Source of the DNA: Chryseobacterium sp. T16E-39
Lineage (GTDB): Bacteria > Bacteroidota > Bacteroidia > Flavobacteriales > Weeksellaceae
DNA length: 64,000 nt
Assembly: GCF_002216065.1 (NCBI RefSeq)
Contig: NZ_CP022282.1
Location: forward strand, 186,001 to 250,000
Direction: 5' to 3'
The translations under genes were made by a program, and so were the position numbers. Positions within the stretch are counted from its first letter, which is position 1. Each line of letters starts with the position of its first letter. The notes under the pieces are model-generated. The model saw only the letters and a program-made list of their open reading frames with translations. It made no database searches and was not told the origin of the DNA. Positions 18,058-27,389 of this stretch are shown piece after piece.

Positions 18058-19401
18058 TCATATCCCAAACTTCTCCATTCTCCTGTACAATGCTGCCCTT
18101 GAAAGTCCCAGGTCTTCAGCCGCCAGAGAAATATTTCCGCGATGCTTTTTTAAGGCTTTTTTGATGAGCACTTCTTCCATTTCTTCAATGTTGAGATTGA
18201 TAATGGTATGTTCATGTTCTTCCAATTGTGGCATCAGGAGCTGAAGGTTGTTATCAGTTGAAAGAATGACACTTCTTTCCAGGCAATGATCCAGTTCACG
18301 GATATTTCCCGGCCATGGATAATTTTTAAGGGTAAACAGCAAATCATCGGTCAGCTCCAGATTCGGTTTATGGTACTTTTGTTTATAACGGTCTAAAAAA
18401 TAATGCGCTAAAAGACCGATATCCTCCTGTCTTTCCCTTAATGCCGGAATCTGAATTTCCACAGTATTGATCCTGTAATACAGATCCTGACGAAACCGGT
18501 TTTCAGCCACCGCTTTTTTCAGGTTTTCATTCGTTGCAAAAATGAAACGGACATCCAGTAAACGTTCTTTAGATTCTCCTAATCTGGATAATTTCCTGTT
18601 CTGGATCAGACTCAACAATTTTGTCTGAAGCTGAAGGGGAAGATTTCCGATCTCATCGAGAAAAACCGTTCCGTTTTGAGCATTCTCGATTTTCCCTGCA
18701 TAATCCTGATAAGCATCTGTAAATGCTCCCTTTTTATAACCAAATAATTCAGATTCAAAAAGACTTTCTGAAATACTGCCTAAGTCAATATGAACAAAAG
18801 GTTGATTTTTTCTTTCCGACTGTTCATGAATGGATTCAGCCAATACATATTTTCCGGTTCCGTTTTCTCCTAAAAGAAGGACGTTAGCATCTGTTGGCGC
18901 TACCTTTTTGATCTGTTCAAGAACCTCCTTCATTTTCAGAGAGTGGCTCTCCAGTTGATACTGACTGTTTTTTTGATTCACATTTTCCCATTGACTGAGC
19001 TTTTTATTTTTTCTTGAAATATCAACAGCCAGATTTACTGAGGCATATAACTTTTCATTGTTCCAGGGTTTTAAAATAAAATCAGAGGCTCCTTTTTTTA
19101 ATGCTTCTACAGCTAATTCTACTTCACCATAAGCGGTCATTAAAATAATAGGAAGATGGGGTTCAAGGGTTTTAATCTCGTTCATCCAATACAGGCCATC
19201 CTGGCCACTTTCAAATCCTTTTCTGAAATTCATGTCTAATACCACCGCATCAATCTGACTTTCAGTCATGAATTTCATGATCTGGGCAGGCTTGCTGAGG
19301 CAGCTGACCTCAGTGAAAAACTTTTTGAGCCAGACTCTTGCAGAAAACAAAATATCTTCGTCATCGTCCACAATTAGAATATGGGCTTCTTTTTTTCGCA
19401 T
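18058..19401 (-). CDS. Sigma-54-dependent response regulator, NtrC family
   Basis: This 447-residue activator has a receiver domain (phospho-acceptor D56, acidic VDDDED at 11-16). Its AAA+ domain carries a Walker A motif (GENGTGK, 178-184), the sigma-54 contact loop as GAFTDA (225-230, where GAFTGA is classical) and a Walker B motif (FLDEIGN, about 247-253). A Fis-type helix-turn-helix closes the protein (about 415-447, RGNISLAAEDLGLSRAALYRR). It is the first gene of a two-gene unit with the kinase. Two palindromes suited to its HTH and a sigma-54-like promoter lie between it and the divergent efflux operon, its likely target. Confidence 0.93.
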   Translation of the reverse strand: MRKKEAHILIVDDDEDILFSARVWLKKFFTEVSCLSKPAQIMKFMTESQIDAVVLDMNFRKGFESGQDGLYWMNEIKTLEPHLPIILMTAYGEVELAVEALKKGASDFILKPWNNEKLYASVNLAVDISRKNKKLSQWENVNQKNSQYQLESHSLKMKEVLEQIKKVAPTDANVLLLGENGTGKYVLAESIHEQSERKNQPFVHIDLGSISESLFESELFGYKKGAFTDAYQDYAGKIENAQNGTVFLDEIGNLPLQLQTKLLSLIQNRKLSRLGESKERLLDVRFIFATNENLKKAVAENRFRQDLYYRINTVEIQIPALRERQEDIGLLAHYFLDRYKQKYHKPNLELTDDLLFTLKNYPWPGNIRELDHCLERSVILSTDNNLQLLMPQLEEHEHTIINLNIEEMEEVLIKKALKKHRGNISLAAEDLGLSRAALYRRMEKFGI

Positions 19402-19446
19402 AGTATAGATTAAGTATATTAAAATTAATTCATTATCATGAAAAAC

Positions 19447-19483
19447 TGTTCATTTCTGAACAAAAAGTGTCCGGTATCGGACA
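19447..19483. promoter_or_regulatory. Paired palindromic activator sites (candidate UAS)
   Basis: TGTTCATTTCTGAACA (19447-19462) and TGTCCGGTATCGGACA (19468-19483) share the form TGTYCR-N4-YGRACA. Their centres are 21 bp apart, two helical turns, so two dimers would sit on the same DNA face. The pair lies roughly 100 bp before the predicted sigma-54 start site of the efflux operon and 46-82 bp before the divergent regulator gene. Confidence 0.75.
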
Positions 19484-19547
19484 GTTAGTTCCATAGCTCT
19501 AAAAATATTATTCCAGATTTTCAGGGACTTACAGATTTATATTTTTC

Positions 19548-19563
19548 TGGCATTTTCATTGTG
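19548..19563 (+). promoter_or_regulatory. Sigma-54-type promoter (-24/-12) of the efflux operon
   Basis: TGGCATTTTCATTGTG fits TGGCAC-N5-TTGCA with the correct GG-to-G spacing; the -12 GC is GT here. Start of transcription would fall near 19573, about 25 nt before the ATG at 19598. The NtrC-type gene alongside strengthens the call. Confidence 0.7.
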
Positions 19564-19597
19564 TAATCTATTGTAATGAAATAAGTTACATCTTATT

Positions 19598-20839
19598 ATG
19601 GATACGAAAATAGTAAAAAAGAAATCGAAATTAAAATTTGTTTTAGGCGGATTGGCAGGAGTGGTCATATTATCGCTATCTGGGTTATATTTTACCCAAC
19701 AGAAGAAAACCTATAATGTTGCAGCAGAAGATATCCAGACGGATAAAGTGACTCAGGGAAAGTTTGAGGATATGCTAATGGTTACTGCACAGACACAATC
19801 CCTTAATTCTTCACTGGTGAATGTTTTAGAAGGCGGGGCTGTAAAAGAAATTTTTGCTGAGGATGGTCAGATGCTGATCAAGGGTCAACCTATTGCAAGG
19901 GTTTATAATCCCAATACAGAATTCAACTACATGAATCAACAAAATGGAATCCTGCAACAGATCAGTCAGATGAGAAGCACACTTCTTGAATTGAAAAATC
20001 AGGAACTGGCTCAGGATAAAGAACTGCTGCAATCCCAGAATGATTATAATACAGCACTTCAAAACTTTAATCTTCAGAAACGTCTTTATGATGCGGAGAT
20101 TGGAAAAAAAACTGATTATGATATCAGCGTACAGAATCTTAATTATCAAAAACAGCGGAAGTCAATTGTAGAGAAAGGATTTACAAGTGAGAAGAATTCC
20201 AGGAACTCCCAGATGGCGGCAGTCAATTCTTCAATGGGAGAGATGAATAGGAGTCTTACCATCTTAAGTTCCAACAAAAATAATTTCCTCATTACTGCAC
20301 CTGCTTCCGGACGGCTATCTTCTTTTACCATTACAGCAGGCGAAAATCTGACAAGCGGGCAGAGTATCGGAAGAATAGACCTGATGGACGGCTATAAACT
20401 GGTGGCTAAAGTGGATGAATATTACATTAATAAATTACAGAATGGGATCAAGGGAATGCTTGATAATAATGGAGCTGATTATGAGGTAGTCATTACCAAA
20501 ATTCTTCCTGAAGTAAAAGACGGACAATTTTCTGCAGAGCTTAACTTTACGCATAAGAAACCTGAAAATCTGAAAATTGGGATGACTTTCGGAGTTAAAC
20601 TAAAACTTTCGGCAGATACACAAAGTACTATGATTCCTAAAGGGAATTTTTACAAAGACACCAATGGAAAATGGGTATTTGTGGTCAAGGGAAATAAAGC
20701 TGAAAAAAGAAATATCAGTTTAGGAAGAGAAAATCCACTGTACTATGAAGTAAAATCCGGATTGAAGTCAGGAGAAACCATAATTACATCCGACTATTCT
20801 GATCTTAAAAAATATGAGATCCTCGACATAAAAAAGTAA
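19598..20839 (+). CDS. Periplasmic adaptor (HlyD/MacA-like) of an ABC efflux system
   Basis: This 413-residue protein has one N-terminal membrane helix (about 13-30). It continues with split biotinyl-lipoyl-like segments around a long coiled-coil hairpin (about 105-220) and a beta-barrel/membrane-proximal C-terminal region. This is the membrane-fusion protein that links an inner-membrane ABC pump to a TolC-type channel. It is the first gene of a four-gene operon: adaptor, ATPase, permease, outer-membrane channel. The cargo is unknown; related systems export macrolides, peptides or lipoproteins. Confidence 0.88.
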   Translation: MDTKIVKKKSKLKFVLGGLAGVVILSLSGLYFTQQKKTYNVAAEDIQTDKVTQGKFEDMLMVTAQTQSLNSSLVNVLEGGAVKEIFAEDGQMLIKGQPIARVYNPNTEFNYMNQQNGILQQISQMRSTLLELKNQELAQDKELLQSQNDYNTALQNFNLQKRLYDAEIGKKTDYDISVQNLNYQKQRKSIVEKGFTSEKNSRNSQMAAVNSSMGEMNRSLTILSSNKNNFLITAPASGRLSSFTITAGENLTSGQSIGRIDLMDGYKLVAKVDEYYINKLQNGIKGMLDNNGADYEVVITKILPEVKDGQFSAELNFTHKKPENLKIGMTFGVKLKLSADTQSTMIPKGNFYKDTNGKWVFVVKGNKAEKRNISLGRENPLYYEVKSGLKSGETIITSDYSDLKKYEILDIKK

Positions 20840-20926
20840 AAATATGAATACATTTAACTCAGTATTGCACTGGTTGAATAGCAATTAATAATCGAATCAA
20901 TACCATAACAAATAAATAGAACTACA

Positions 20927-21649
20927 ATGATCAACATACATAATCTTTCAAAAATTTATCAGTCAGAAGATGTGCAGACTCATGCATTAAATAAAGTAAA
21001 CCTTAGTATTAAAGAAGGGGAATTTCTAGCCATAATGGGGCCTTCCGGCTGTGGTAAATCAACATTTTTAAATATCCTGGGACTTCTTGATTCCGCTTCC
21101 GAAGGTTCTTACCGGTTTTCAGAAAATGAAATGGTAGGGCTGAGTGAGAGAGGAAAATCGGATGTCCGTAAAAAAAATATAGGCTTTATTTTTCAGAATT
21201 TTAATCTTATAGACGAACTAAACGTTTACGAAAACATAGAGCTTCCCTTAATTTATAATGGAGTGTCTTCATCAGAAAGAAAAAAGAGAGTTGATGAAAT
21301 CTTAGAGAAAATCAACATCAGCCACCGAGCCAAACATTATCCACAACAGCTTTCCGGAGGACAACAGCAAAGGGCGGCTGTAGCGAGAGCCCTGGTGACG
21401 AAACCTAAACTGATCCTTGCAGATGAACCGACCGGAAATCTGGACAGTTCTAATGGAAACGAAGTCATGAACCTTTTGGCTGAACTTCACAGAGAAGGCT
21501 CTACCATTGTAATGGTAACACACTCTTCATACGATGCAGGCTATGCTTCGAGAATTATCAATATGAAAGACGGAGAAATTTTTAATGAAGAGCATGCCTC
21601 TCAGAGAAAAGATGTATTTGCAAAAGCAAATGCTGCAGAATTTGAATAA
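20927..21649 (+). CDS. ABC transporter ATP-binding protein (MacB/LolD type)
   Basis: This 240-residue cytoplasmic ATPase has Walker A GPSGCGKST (38-46), the signature LSGGQ (142-146) and Walker B LILADE (162-167), followed by the EPTGNLDS stretch typical of the LolD/MacB/FtsE group. It energises the FtsX-like permease encoded 41 nt downstream by mechanotransmission rather than classical alternating access. It is 87 nt after the adaptor gene. Confidence 0.93.
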   Translation: MINIHNLSKIYQSEDVQTHALNKVNLSIKEGEFLAIMGPSGCGKSTFLNILGLLDSASEGSYRFSENEMVGLSERGKSDVRKKNIGFIFQNFNLIDELNVYENIELPLIYNGVSSSERKKRVDEILEKINISHRAKHYPQQLSGGQQQRAAVARALVTKPKLILADEPTGNLDSSNGNEVMNLLAELHREGSTIVMVTHSSYDAGYASRIINMKDGEIFNEEHASQRKDVFAKANAAEFE

Positions 21650-21690
21650 ATCAGGAGAGTATACCACATTCATTATTAATACATACAATT

Positions 21691-24105
21691 ATGCTTAAAA
21701 ACTGGCTCAAAATTGCGTTGGTCAATTATAAAAAAAATGCGCTGTCCACGATCATCAATATATTTGGACTTACGGTAGGTCTTACAGGTTTTATGATGAT
21801 TCTGATGCATTGGAATGACGAAGAGTCCTATGAAAAATGGAATCCTAAAAAGGATCAGATCTATGCTTTTCAGTTCTTCACCAAAAAAGATAATGCTTAT
21901 GGAAGTACCATATCTTATCCAATGGCGGTGAGTGCTTCTAAAAAAATTCCTGAAGTTCTGGATTATCTGCTTTTCAGCAGTCCATCAGGGTATAAGATGA
22001 CCACAAAATACCGGACAGCTTATCAGAAAGACGGACTTTTATCATCCGAAAGCTTCTTTAATTTTTTTCCGTTTAAAATTATTGCGGGAGACACTAAAGA
22101 TGCTTTGAAAACAGAAACATCCATTGCTATTTCTAAGCAGACGGCAATGAAGTTATTCGGGAGAACCAATGTAGCGGGTGAATCAATAAAAATTGAAAAT
22201 AAAGAGTACATAGTTACTGCGGTATATGAACTTCCTGAGGGGAACACTCAGATAAAACCTGAATTTATTATCAATCCGGTGGAGCAGCTGAGAAGTGACA
22301 GGGAACATTGGAGCGATTTCAAGTATGGATCTTTCTTTATGTTGAAAAAAGGTACGGATCCTGCTGTTTTTGAACAGAAGTTTAAGAGAGATATTATTGA
22401 AATCAGGTCAGCTATTGAGGCTAAACCTTTGGGTATAACCATCGAACAGTTTTTGGAAAAATACGGCCCTAACGATGGACTATTGACTCCTTTGGATAAG
22501 ATCAGGCTGCATGCAAAAGCGTCATGGTTCGGAGTGGGAGATTTCAAAACCATACTCATTCTATTCTTTCTGTCAGTAATGATCGTTATTTTATCCGCCA
22601 TCAATTTTATTAATTTAAAAACAGCTGAAGCTTCACAGAGAGGTAAAGAAGTGGGAGTAAGAAAAGCGATCGGAGGGACAAGGTCTTCTTTAATCATGCA
22701 GTTTCTTTTGGAGACTTTTATGATATGCATGTTGTCGTATTTCCTTTCGTTGGCTTTAACGGAGCTGTTACTTCCTAATTTCAACAAGTTCTTTGGTAAA
22801 GAAGTCAAACTGAATGACTGGCATATCTTCGTTTACTCACTGGGCATGGCCGTTATCGTAACTTTAATATCCGGGCTTATTCCTGCCTTCTATCTTTCCA
22901 GTTTCAAAGCCATTGAAACCCTGAAAGGAAATTTTTCACGAAGCAAACATGGGATCTGGTTAAGAAACGGAATTCTTACCCTGCAACTGATGATTTCTTC
23001 ATTTTTTATTATCGGAGGCCTGATTGTAGACAGCCAGGTAAAACATATGATGAATAAAGATCTGGGTTTTGATGGAAAACAAATCATGCTTATTACCTTC
23101 AATGAAAATAGCCCGAAACCATGGTTGAAATATGAACGTCTGAAAACCCAACTTTCAAAAATAGACGGTGTTGAAACAGTTTCTTATGGTGAGGCAGTTG
23201 CCGGAAGCAACAGGCGAAGCAGTTCAAATATGGACAGTAAGAACCAGACGATTAATTCTGACTACAGTACGATGGATTATAATTATCTGCAATTTATGGG
23301 GGTGAAACTGGTGAAGGGACGATGGCTGAATCCTGAATTGGCCTCTGATACGATCAATAATATGATTGTCAATGAAGCATTCGTTAGAAAATTTGGTTGG
23401 ACTGACGATCAGGTACTTGATGGTACTTACACTCCAGGATTTGATGATGAAAAAAAATACAGAGTTGTTGGTATCGTCAAAGATTTTAATTTCAGAAATC
23501 TTAAACTTAAAGTAGAGCCGATTGCATTTTTCCACTATAAAGAAACAGATCGTAAAAGATTTGATGTATATAATATTCAGGTGAAAGTGAAGCCTGACGA
23601 TATTGAAGGCACCGTCAACAATATTAAGAAATACTGGGAAAATACTGTAGAACCCGGGTATCCTTTTGAGTATTATTTTGTTAATCAAAGATTTGCCAGA
23701 ACCTTTGTGCAGTATCAGAAACAGAAAACTACATTTTCTATTCTTAATGCAATGGTATTGATGGTGGCTTTATTAGGACTCTTTGCCCTTTCTTCTTTAA
23801 TGATTGAGCAGAAACTAAAGGAAGTGGCAATCAGGAAAACATTAGGTGCATCAGACCGTATCCTGATTTTTGGATTGACAAAACAGTTTCTTTGGATTGC
23901 AGTAAGTGCTGTTCTGATCAGTATTCCAATCAGTTATTTCCTCATGAACGAGTGGCTTAAAGATTTCGCCTACAGAATTGATATGCCGGTTTGGCCGTTT
24001 ATGATAAGCTTTTGTGTACTGCTTGCATTGACATTTGCTGTGGTTAGCATCAAAGCGTATAAAGCGACGAAAGTCAATCTTGTTAAATACCTCAAATATG
24101 AGTAA
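21691..24105 (+). CDS. FtsX/MacB-like ABC permease
   Basis: This 804-residue inner-membrane protein is built of two MacB-like halves. Each half has a periplasmic core (about 45-240 and 465-640) and FtsX-type membrane helices. The first helix is near 20-38; further groups lie near 287-445 and 690-795, and the conserved segment REVAIRKTLGAS-type occurs twice in variant form (KEVGVRKAIGGT and KEVAIRKTLGAS). This double-length form is common in Bacteroidota. It sits between the ATPase and TolC-like genes and should form the pump core. Confidence 0.9.
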   Translation: MLKNWLKIALVNYKKNALSTIINIFGLTVGLTGFMMILMHWNDEESYEKWNPKKDQIYAFQFFTKKDNAYGSTISYPMAVSASKKIPEVLDYLLFSSPSGYKMTTKYRTAYQKDGLLSSESFFNFFPFKIIAGDTKDALKTETSIAISKQTAMKLFGRTNVAGESIKIENKEYIVTAVYELPEGNTQIKPEFIINPVEQLRSDREHWSDFKYGSFFMLKKGTDPAVFEQKFKRDIIEIRSAIEAKPLGITIEQFLEKYGPNDGLLTPLDKIRLHAKASWFGVGDFKTILILFFLSVMIVILSAINFINLKTAEASQRGKEVGVRKAIGGTRSSLIMQFLLETFMICMLSYFLSLALTELLLPNFNKFFGKEVKLNDWHIFVYSLGMAVIVTLISGLIPAFYLSSFKAIETLKGNFSRSKHGIWLRNGILTLQLMISSFFIIGGLIVDSQVKHMMNKDLGFDGKQIMLITFNENSPKPWLKYERLKTQLSKIDGVETVSYGEAVAGSNRRSSSNMDSKNQTINSDYSTMDYNYLQFMGVKLVKGRWLNPELASDTINNMIVNEAFVRKFGWTDDQVLDGTYTPGFDDEKKYRVVGIVKDFNFRNLKLKVEPIAFFHYKETDRKRFDVYNIQVKVKPDDIEGTVNNIKKYWENTVEPGYPFEYYFVNQRFARTFVQYQKQKTTFSILNAMVLMVALLGLFALSSLMIEQKLKEVAIRKTLGASDRILIFGLTKQFLWIAVSAVLISIPISYFLMNEWLKDFAYRIDMPVWPFMISFCVLLALTFAVVSIKAYKATKVNLVKYLKYE

Positions 24106-24156
24106 TCCGTCCATTATCATTAACTATCTAGAGTAGATTTAAAATCTTAACGTCTC

Positions 24157-25455
24157 ATGAAAAATTTCATTTTCATATTTTTTGTTGGCCTTTTTCCGGC
24201 CCAGCAAACATGGAACCTGCAACAAAGTCTGGAGTATGCAACGACGCACCATCCACTGATAAAGCAGGCTACCGTTACTGTTACAAAGAACGAAAAACTG
24301 ATCATTGCTTCAAAAGGAATGTTGTTACCTTCTGCAGAAGCTGGGGTGAAGCATAATTATAGTTTTGGCTCTTCCATCAACCAATCAAGCAACCAGAGGG
24401 AAGCTCTAAATACGCAATATGACGAGCTTAATGTGAGGGCAGATTGGGAGCTTTTCAACTGGAAGAATTTCTTAAATATATCTTTGTCCAGGCTTAATAA
24501 AGAAACCAGTACCTATAAACTTAAACAGGCTCAGAATGATGTAAAACTGAATGTTATTCAAATGTTCTTTACCTATCAGAATAGCCGTAGCTGGCTGAAT
24601 GTGCTGGAAACTCAAATCTCAGGGATTGAAGACCAGATCAAGCGTACAGAGAAGGAAGTCGAAATTGGAAACAGACCCAAAAGTGATGTGTATGATATCA
24701 AAGCTAACTTGGGAACATTACAGGAACAGTGGGTGTCAGCAAAGAACCAGCGTGATCTTGCGAAAATTAACCTTCTGAATGCTGTAGCAGTTACCACGGA
24801 TTCTATAGATTTTGTACTGGACGATGAAAAGGCTCTTGCCGGAGCTGAGTTTCAGGATACGGACTTTACAAAAAAGCTACTTGAAAAAAATCCTGCGTAT
24901 CAATCTGCGATGGCCGAGATTACCGCAATGAGAAAAAGAGAAGAAGTCGCGAGATCCGGTTATTTACCGACATTAAATGGAAGCTACAGTTGGTCGAGTT
25001 TTTATAATAAAGCATTAGGAAAAAATGATGTTCAGACAGTTAGCTTCTCAGATCAGTTTTCACAGAATAAAAATCAGTCTCTCGCATTCGGACTCAATAT
25101 TCCCATTTTTAATAAGTTACAGGTGAAAACGAATGTTGAGATTGCTAAACTCAATACGATTAATTCAAATTTAGACAAAGAACTGGTCATCAATAATCTT
25201 ACCCAGACTATTAATTCGATCAAAGCTCAATTTCTAAATGCTCAGGAAAAATATAATCTTTTGGATGCCAATTTTGAAAATCAAAAACTTTCATTTCAGA
25301 AATCTGAAGAGAAGTATCGGGAAGGCCTGATGGATGCATATACATTTTTCGTTGTCAGAAATGGATGGCTTCAGGCGAATTATAACCTGATCAGCAGCAA
25401 AAATGAGGTCATTCAGCAAACAGAACTCTTAAAGGTGCTGGAGTCTGGTTTGTAA
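24157..25455 (+). CDS. TolC-family outer-membrane channel protein
   Basis: This 432-residue protein has a signal peptide (about 1-16) and two internally similar halves rich in long alpha-helical coiled coils with short barrel strands, as in TolC. It completes the tripartite pump as the outer-membrane exit duct. It is the last gene of the operon and is closed by a strong terminator. Confidence 0.9.
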   Translation: MKNFIFIFFVGLFPAQQTWNLQQSLEYATTHHPLIKQATVTVTKNEKLIIASKGMLLPSAEAGVKHNYSFGSSINQSSNQREALNTQYDELNVRADWELFNWKNFLNISLSRLNKETSTYKLKQAQNDVKLNVIQMFFTYQNSRSWLNVLETQISGIEDQIKRTEKEVEIGNRPKSDVYDIKANLGTLQEQWVSAKNQRDLAKINLLNAVAVTTDSIDFVLDDEKALAGAEFQDTDFTKKLLEKNPAYQSAMAEITAMRKREEVARSGYLPTLNGSYSWSSFYNKALGKNDVQTVSFSDQFSQNKNQSLAFGLNIPIFNKLQVKTNVEIAKLNTINSNLDKELVINNLTQTINSIKAQFLNAQEKYNLLDANFENQKLSFQKSEEKYREGLMDAYTFFVVRNGWLQANYNLISSKNEVIQQTELLKVLESGL

Positions 25456-25522
25456 TTGAAGAAAATTATATTTTCTATACATTTTTAATGATAAAAAACA
25501 TTCATTCATTTATCATATCTAG

Positions 25523-25558
25523 AAGGCTATCCGGATTTTCCGGATAGCCTTTGTTTTA
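25523..25558 (+). terminator. Intrinsic terminator of the efflux operon
   Basis: A perfect 13-bp GC-rich stem (25523-25535 with 25539-25551) with a TTT loop, followed by TGTTTTAT. Confidence 0.88.
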
Positions 25559-25583
25559 TATGCATATTATATGAGATTTATGA

Positions 25584-26474
25584 TCAGTTCAGGAGTCCTT
25601 TTTTGAATTGGTTAGGAGTTATTCCTGTTTCTTTTTTAAACAATCTTGAAAAATAAGGAAGGTTTTCAAAACCCAGTTCATAGGCTATTTCTGAAACCCT
25701 GCTATCATTTGTTTTAAGAAGGTTTTTAGCCTCGTTGATCAGATAAATATGGATCAGTTCGATGGCTGTTTTTCCCGTTTCCTGCTTAAGTAAGTCACTT
25801 AAGTAGCGCGGAGACATGCTAAGTTGAGATGCCAATGCGGTAACGGAAGGCAACCTTTGGGAAAGGGGGAGGTCATTTTTAAAATGGTTGGCTATGGCTT
25901 CATTGAATTTTGACACCGTTTTTTTCGATAGTTCAGTACGGTTAATGAACTGCCGTTTATAAAATCGCTGTGAATACTTCAACATCGAATCAATATGTGC
26001 CAGAATAATATCACGGCTGTATTCATCAGCATTGTTGTGGTATTCTTTTTCAATTTTATAATACAGATCCCACATGATCTGCTCTTCTGATGGAGAAAGG
26101 TGCAGTGTTTCGTTGGTTTCATAATCAAAGAAACCATATTTACTGATCTCAGAATGTAAATAATGACCGTGCAGAAAATCCTCGTGGATAAACATAATAA
26201 AGGCATCTTCATCATATTCCACGCTTTTGAATTCTACCACCTGACGGGGTTTAATAAACATCATGCTGCCATTGTCTGTGTCATATTTGGTACGGCCGTA
26301 CATAATAATTCCTGATTTCAGTTTTTTGAAACCGATCATATAAAAATCAGAAATAAACTGTCGGTCACCCATCTGGCAGGTCTGGGTACACTGATAAACA
26401 CTGAACAAAGGATTTTCCGGCGCTGGAAAACCGTTGAACTGATGAATATCCCCTAAACTTTTTAAATGTTCCAT
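25584..26474 (-). CDS. AraC-family transcriptional regulator
   Basis: This 296-residue protein has a cupin-like N-terminal sensing domain (about 20-160). The C-terminal AraC DNA-binding domain carries two helix-turn-helix motifs (about 195-294), including SRVSEIAYELGFENLPYFSRLFKKETGITPNQ-type family residues near 258-289. It lies 74 bp downstream of, and on the same strand as, an SDR oxidoreductase gene that it probably regulates. Its own promoter is overlapped by a 10-bp inverted repeat. Confidence 0.9.
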   Translation of the reverse strand: MEHLKSLGDIHQFNGFPAPENPLFSVYQCTQTCQMGDRQFISDFYMIGFKKLKSGIIMYGRTKYDTDNGSMMFIKPRQVVEFKSVEYDEDAFIMFIHEDFLHGHYLHSEISKYGFFDYETNETLHLSPSEEQIMWDLYYKIEKEYHNNADEYSRDIILAHIDSMLKYSQRFYKRQFINRTELSKKTVSKFNEAIANHFKNDLPLSQRLPSVTALASQLSMSPRYLSDLLKQETGKTAIELIHIYLINEAKNLLKTNDSRVSEIAYELGFENLPYFSRLFKKETGITPNQFKKGLLN

Positions 26475-26491
26475 AACTAATGCAAGTTAAA

Positions 26492-26523
26492 CAAATCTAT
26501 GCCACCTTCATGACATAGATTTG
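26492..26523 (-). promoter_or_regulatory. -7 element within a 10-bp inverted repeat
   Basis: CAAATCTATG (26492-26501) and CATAGATTTG (26514-26523) are exact inverted copies 12 bp apart. Read on the minus strand, the copy nearer the AraC gene contains TAGATTTG, a TAnnTTTG match, about 18 nt before the ATG at 26474. A regulator bound to both arms would block this promoter, suggesting autoregulation. Confidence 0.6.
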
Positions 26524-26548
26524 CGAATAGAATTATTGATGTTATAAA

Positions 26549-27364
26549 TTATCCATGCGCTGCTGTAGAGACTTCAGCCCACGAATCCCATTCTGCAAAA
26601 CGACTTTCATACGCCTGTTTTACCATTGGATAAGCGTTTTTACCTAAGAATAAACGTAACGGTGGATTTTCACTGTCAATCAATCGAAGTAAAGCTGCTG
26701 TTGTTGCCGTTGGCACTCCCCAGAAATCATCTGTTACAGAAGACTGGAACGCAGCACGTACTCCGTCATATTCAGGCATTGGAGTAGTTTGTGCAGCAGA
26801 AGCTCCACTCCAATCTGTTGCATAACCGTTAGGTTCCAGTAAAGTAACATTAATTCCAAAATGTTTTACTTCAGCGGCGAGTGTTTCTCCTAAACCTTCC
26901 ACTGCAAATTTAGAAGCGTTATATAAACTTAGTACAGGAACCCCAACAAGACCTACAATACTTGATAGCTGAATGATATGTCCATGACCCTGTTCACGCA
27001 TAATGGGTAGAACCGCCTGGCTCAGCCATAACAAACCAAAGAAATTCGTTTCCATCTGTGCTCTGGCTTCCTCTTCAGTTGTCTCTTCCACAGCACCAAA
27101 TAATCCATAACCTGCGTTATTGATCAGTATATCGATACTTCCGAAATGTTCTTTCGCTTTCTGAATTGCTGCAAAATCTGCGGTACGATCATTAACGTCT
27201 AACTGAAGGGGTAAAATATTTTCACCAAATCGGTTGACAAGATCGTCAAGAGTACTTAAATCTCTTGCAGTTGCTATTACTTTGTCGCCTCTTTGCAATA
27301 ATGCTTCGGCCCATAATTTACCAAAACCTCTTGAAGCTCCGGTGATAAAAATTGTCTTTGCCAT
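26549..27364 (-). CDS. Short-chain dehydrogenase/reductase (classical SDR)
   Basis: This 271-residue NAD(P)-dependent oxidoreductase has a Rossmann fold with TGASRGFG (8-15), NNAG (82-85), catalytic Ser near 134-135, and YNASK with Tyr148 and Lys152. The Arg in the glycine-rich loop is compatible with NADP. The substrate cannot be inferred. An AraC regulator gene follows on the same strand. Confidence 0.92.
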   Translation of the reverse strand: MAKTIFITGASRGFGKLWAEALLQRGDKVIATARDLSTLDDLVNRFGENILPLQLDVNDRTADFAAIQKAKEHFGSIDILINNAGYGLFGAVEETTEEEARAQMETNFFGLLWLSQAVLPIMREQGHGHIIQLSSIVGLVGVPVLSLYNASKFAVEGLGETLAAEVKHFGINVTLLEPNGYATDWSGASAAQTTPMPEYDGVRAAFQSSVTDDFWGVPTATTAALLRLIDSENPPLRLFLGKNAYPMVKQAYESRFAEWDSWAEVSTAAHG

Positions 27365-27381
27365 TGTTAAAATGTTTGATA

Positions 27382-27389
27382 CAAATGTA
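27382..27389 (-). promoter_or_regulatory. -7 promoter element of the SDR gene
   Basis: Minus-strand TACATTTG matches TAnnTTTG and lies 18 nt before the ATG at 27364. Confidence 0.5.

Noticed and set aside
18058..19401. GAFTDA in place of GAFTGA as a sign of lost sigma-54 contact
   Set aside because: The divergent gap contains a good sigma-54 promoter and paired sites, and I believe this variant occurs in other Bacteroidota members, so loss of function is not supported.
22248..22808. Long open frame on the minus strand inside the FtsX-like permease gene
   Set aside because: It is antisense to a gene with clear family motifs, and has no start context or recognisable protein pattern. Similar antisense frames at 23224-23688 and 56561-56998 were dropped for the same reason.
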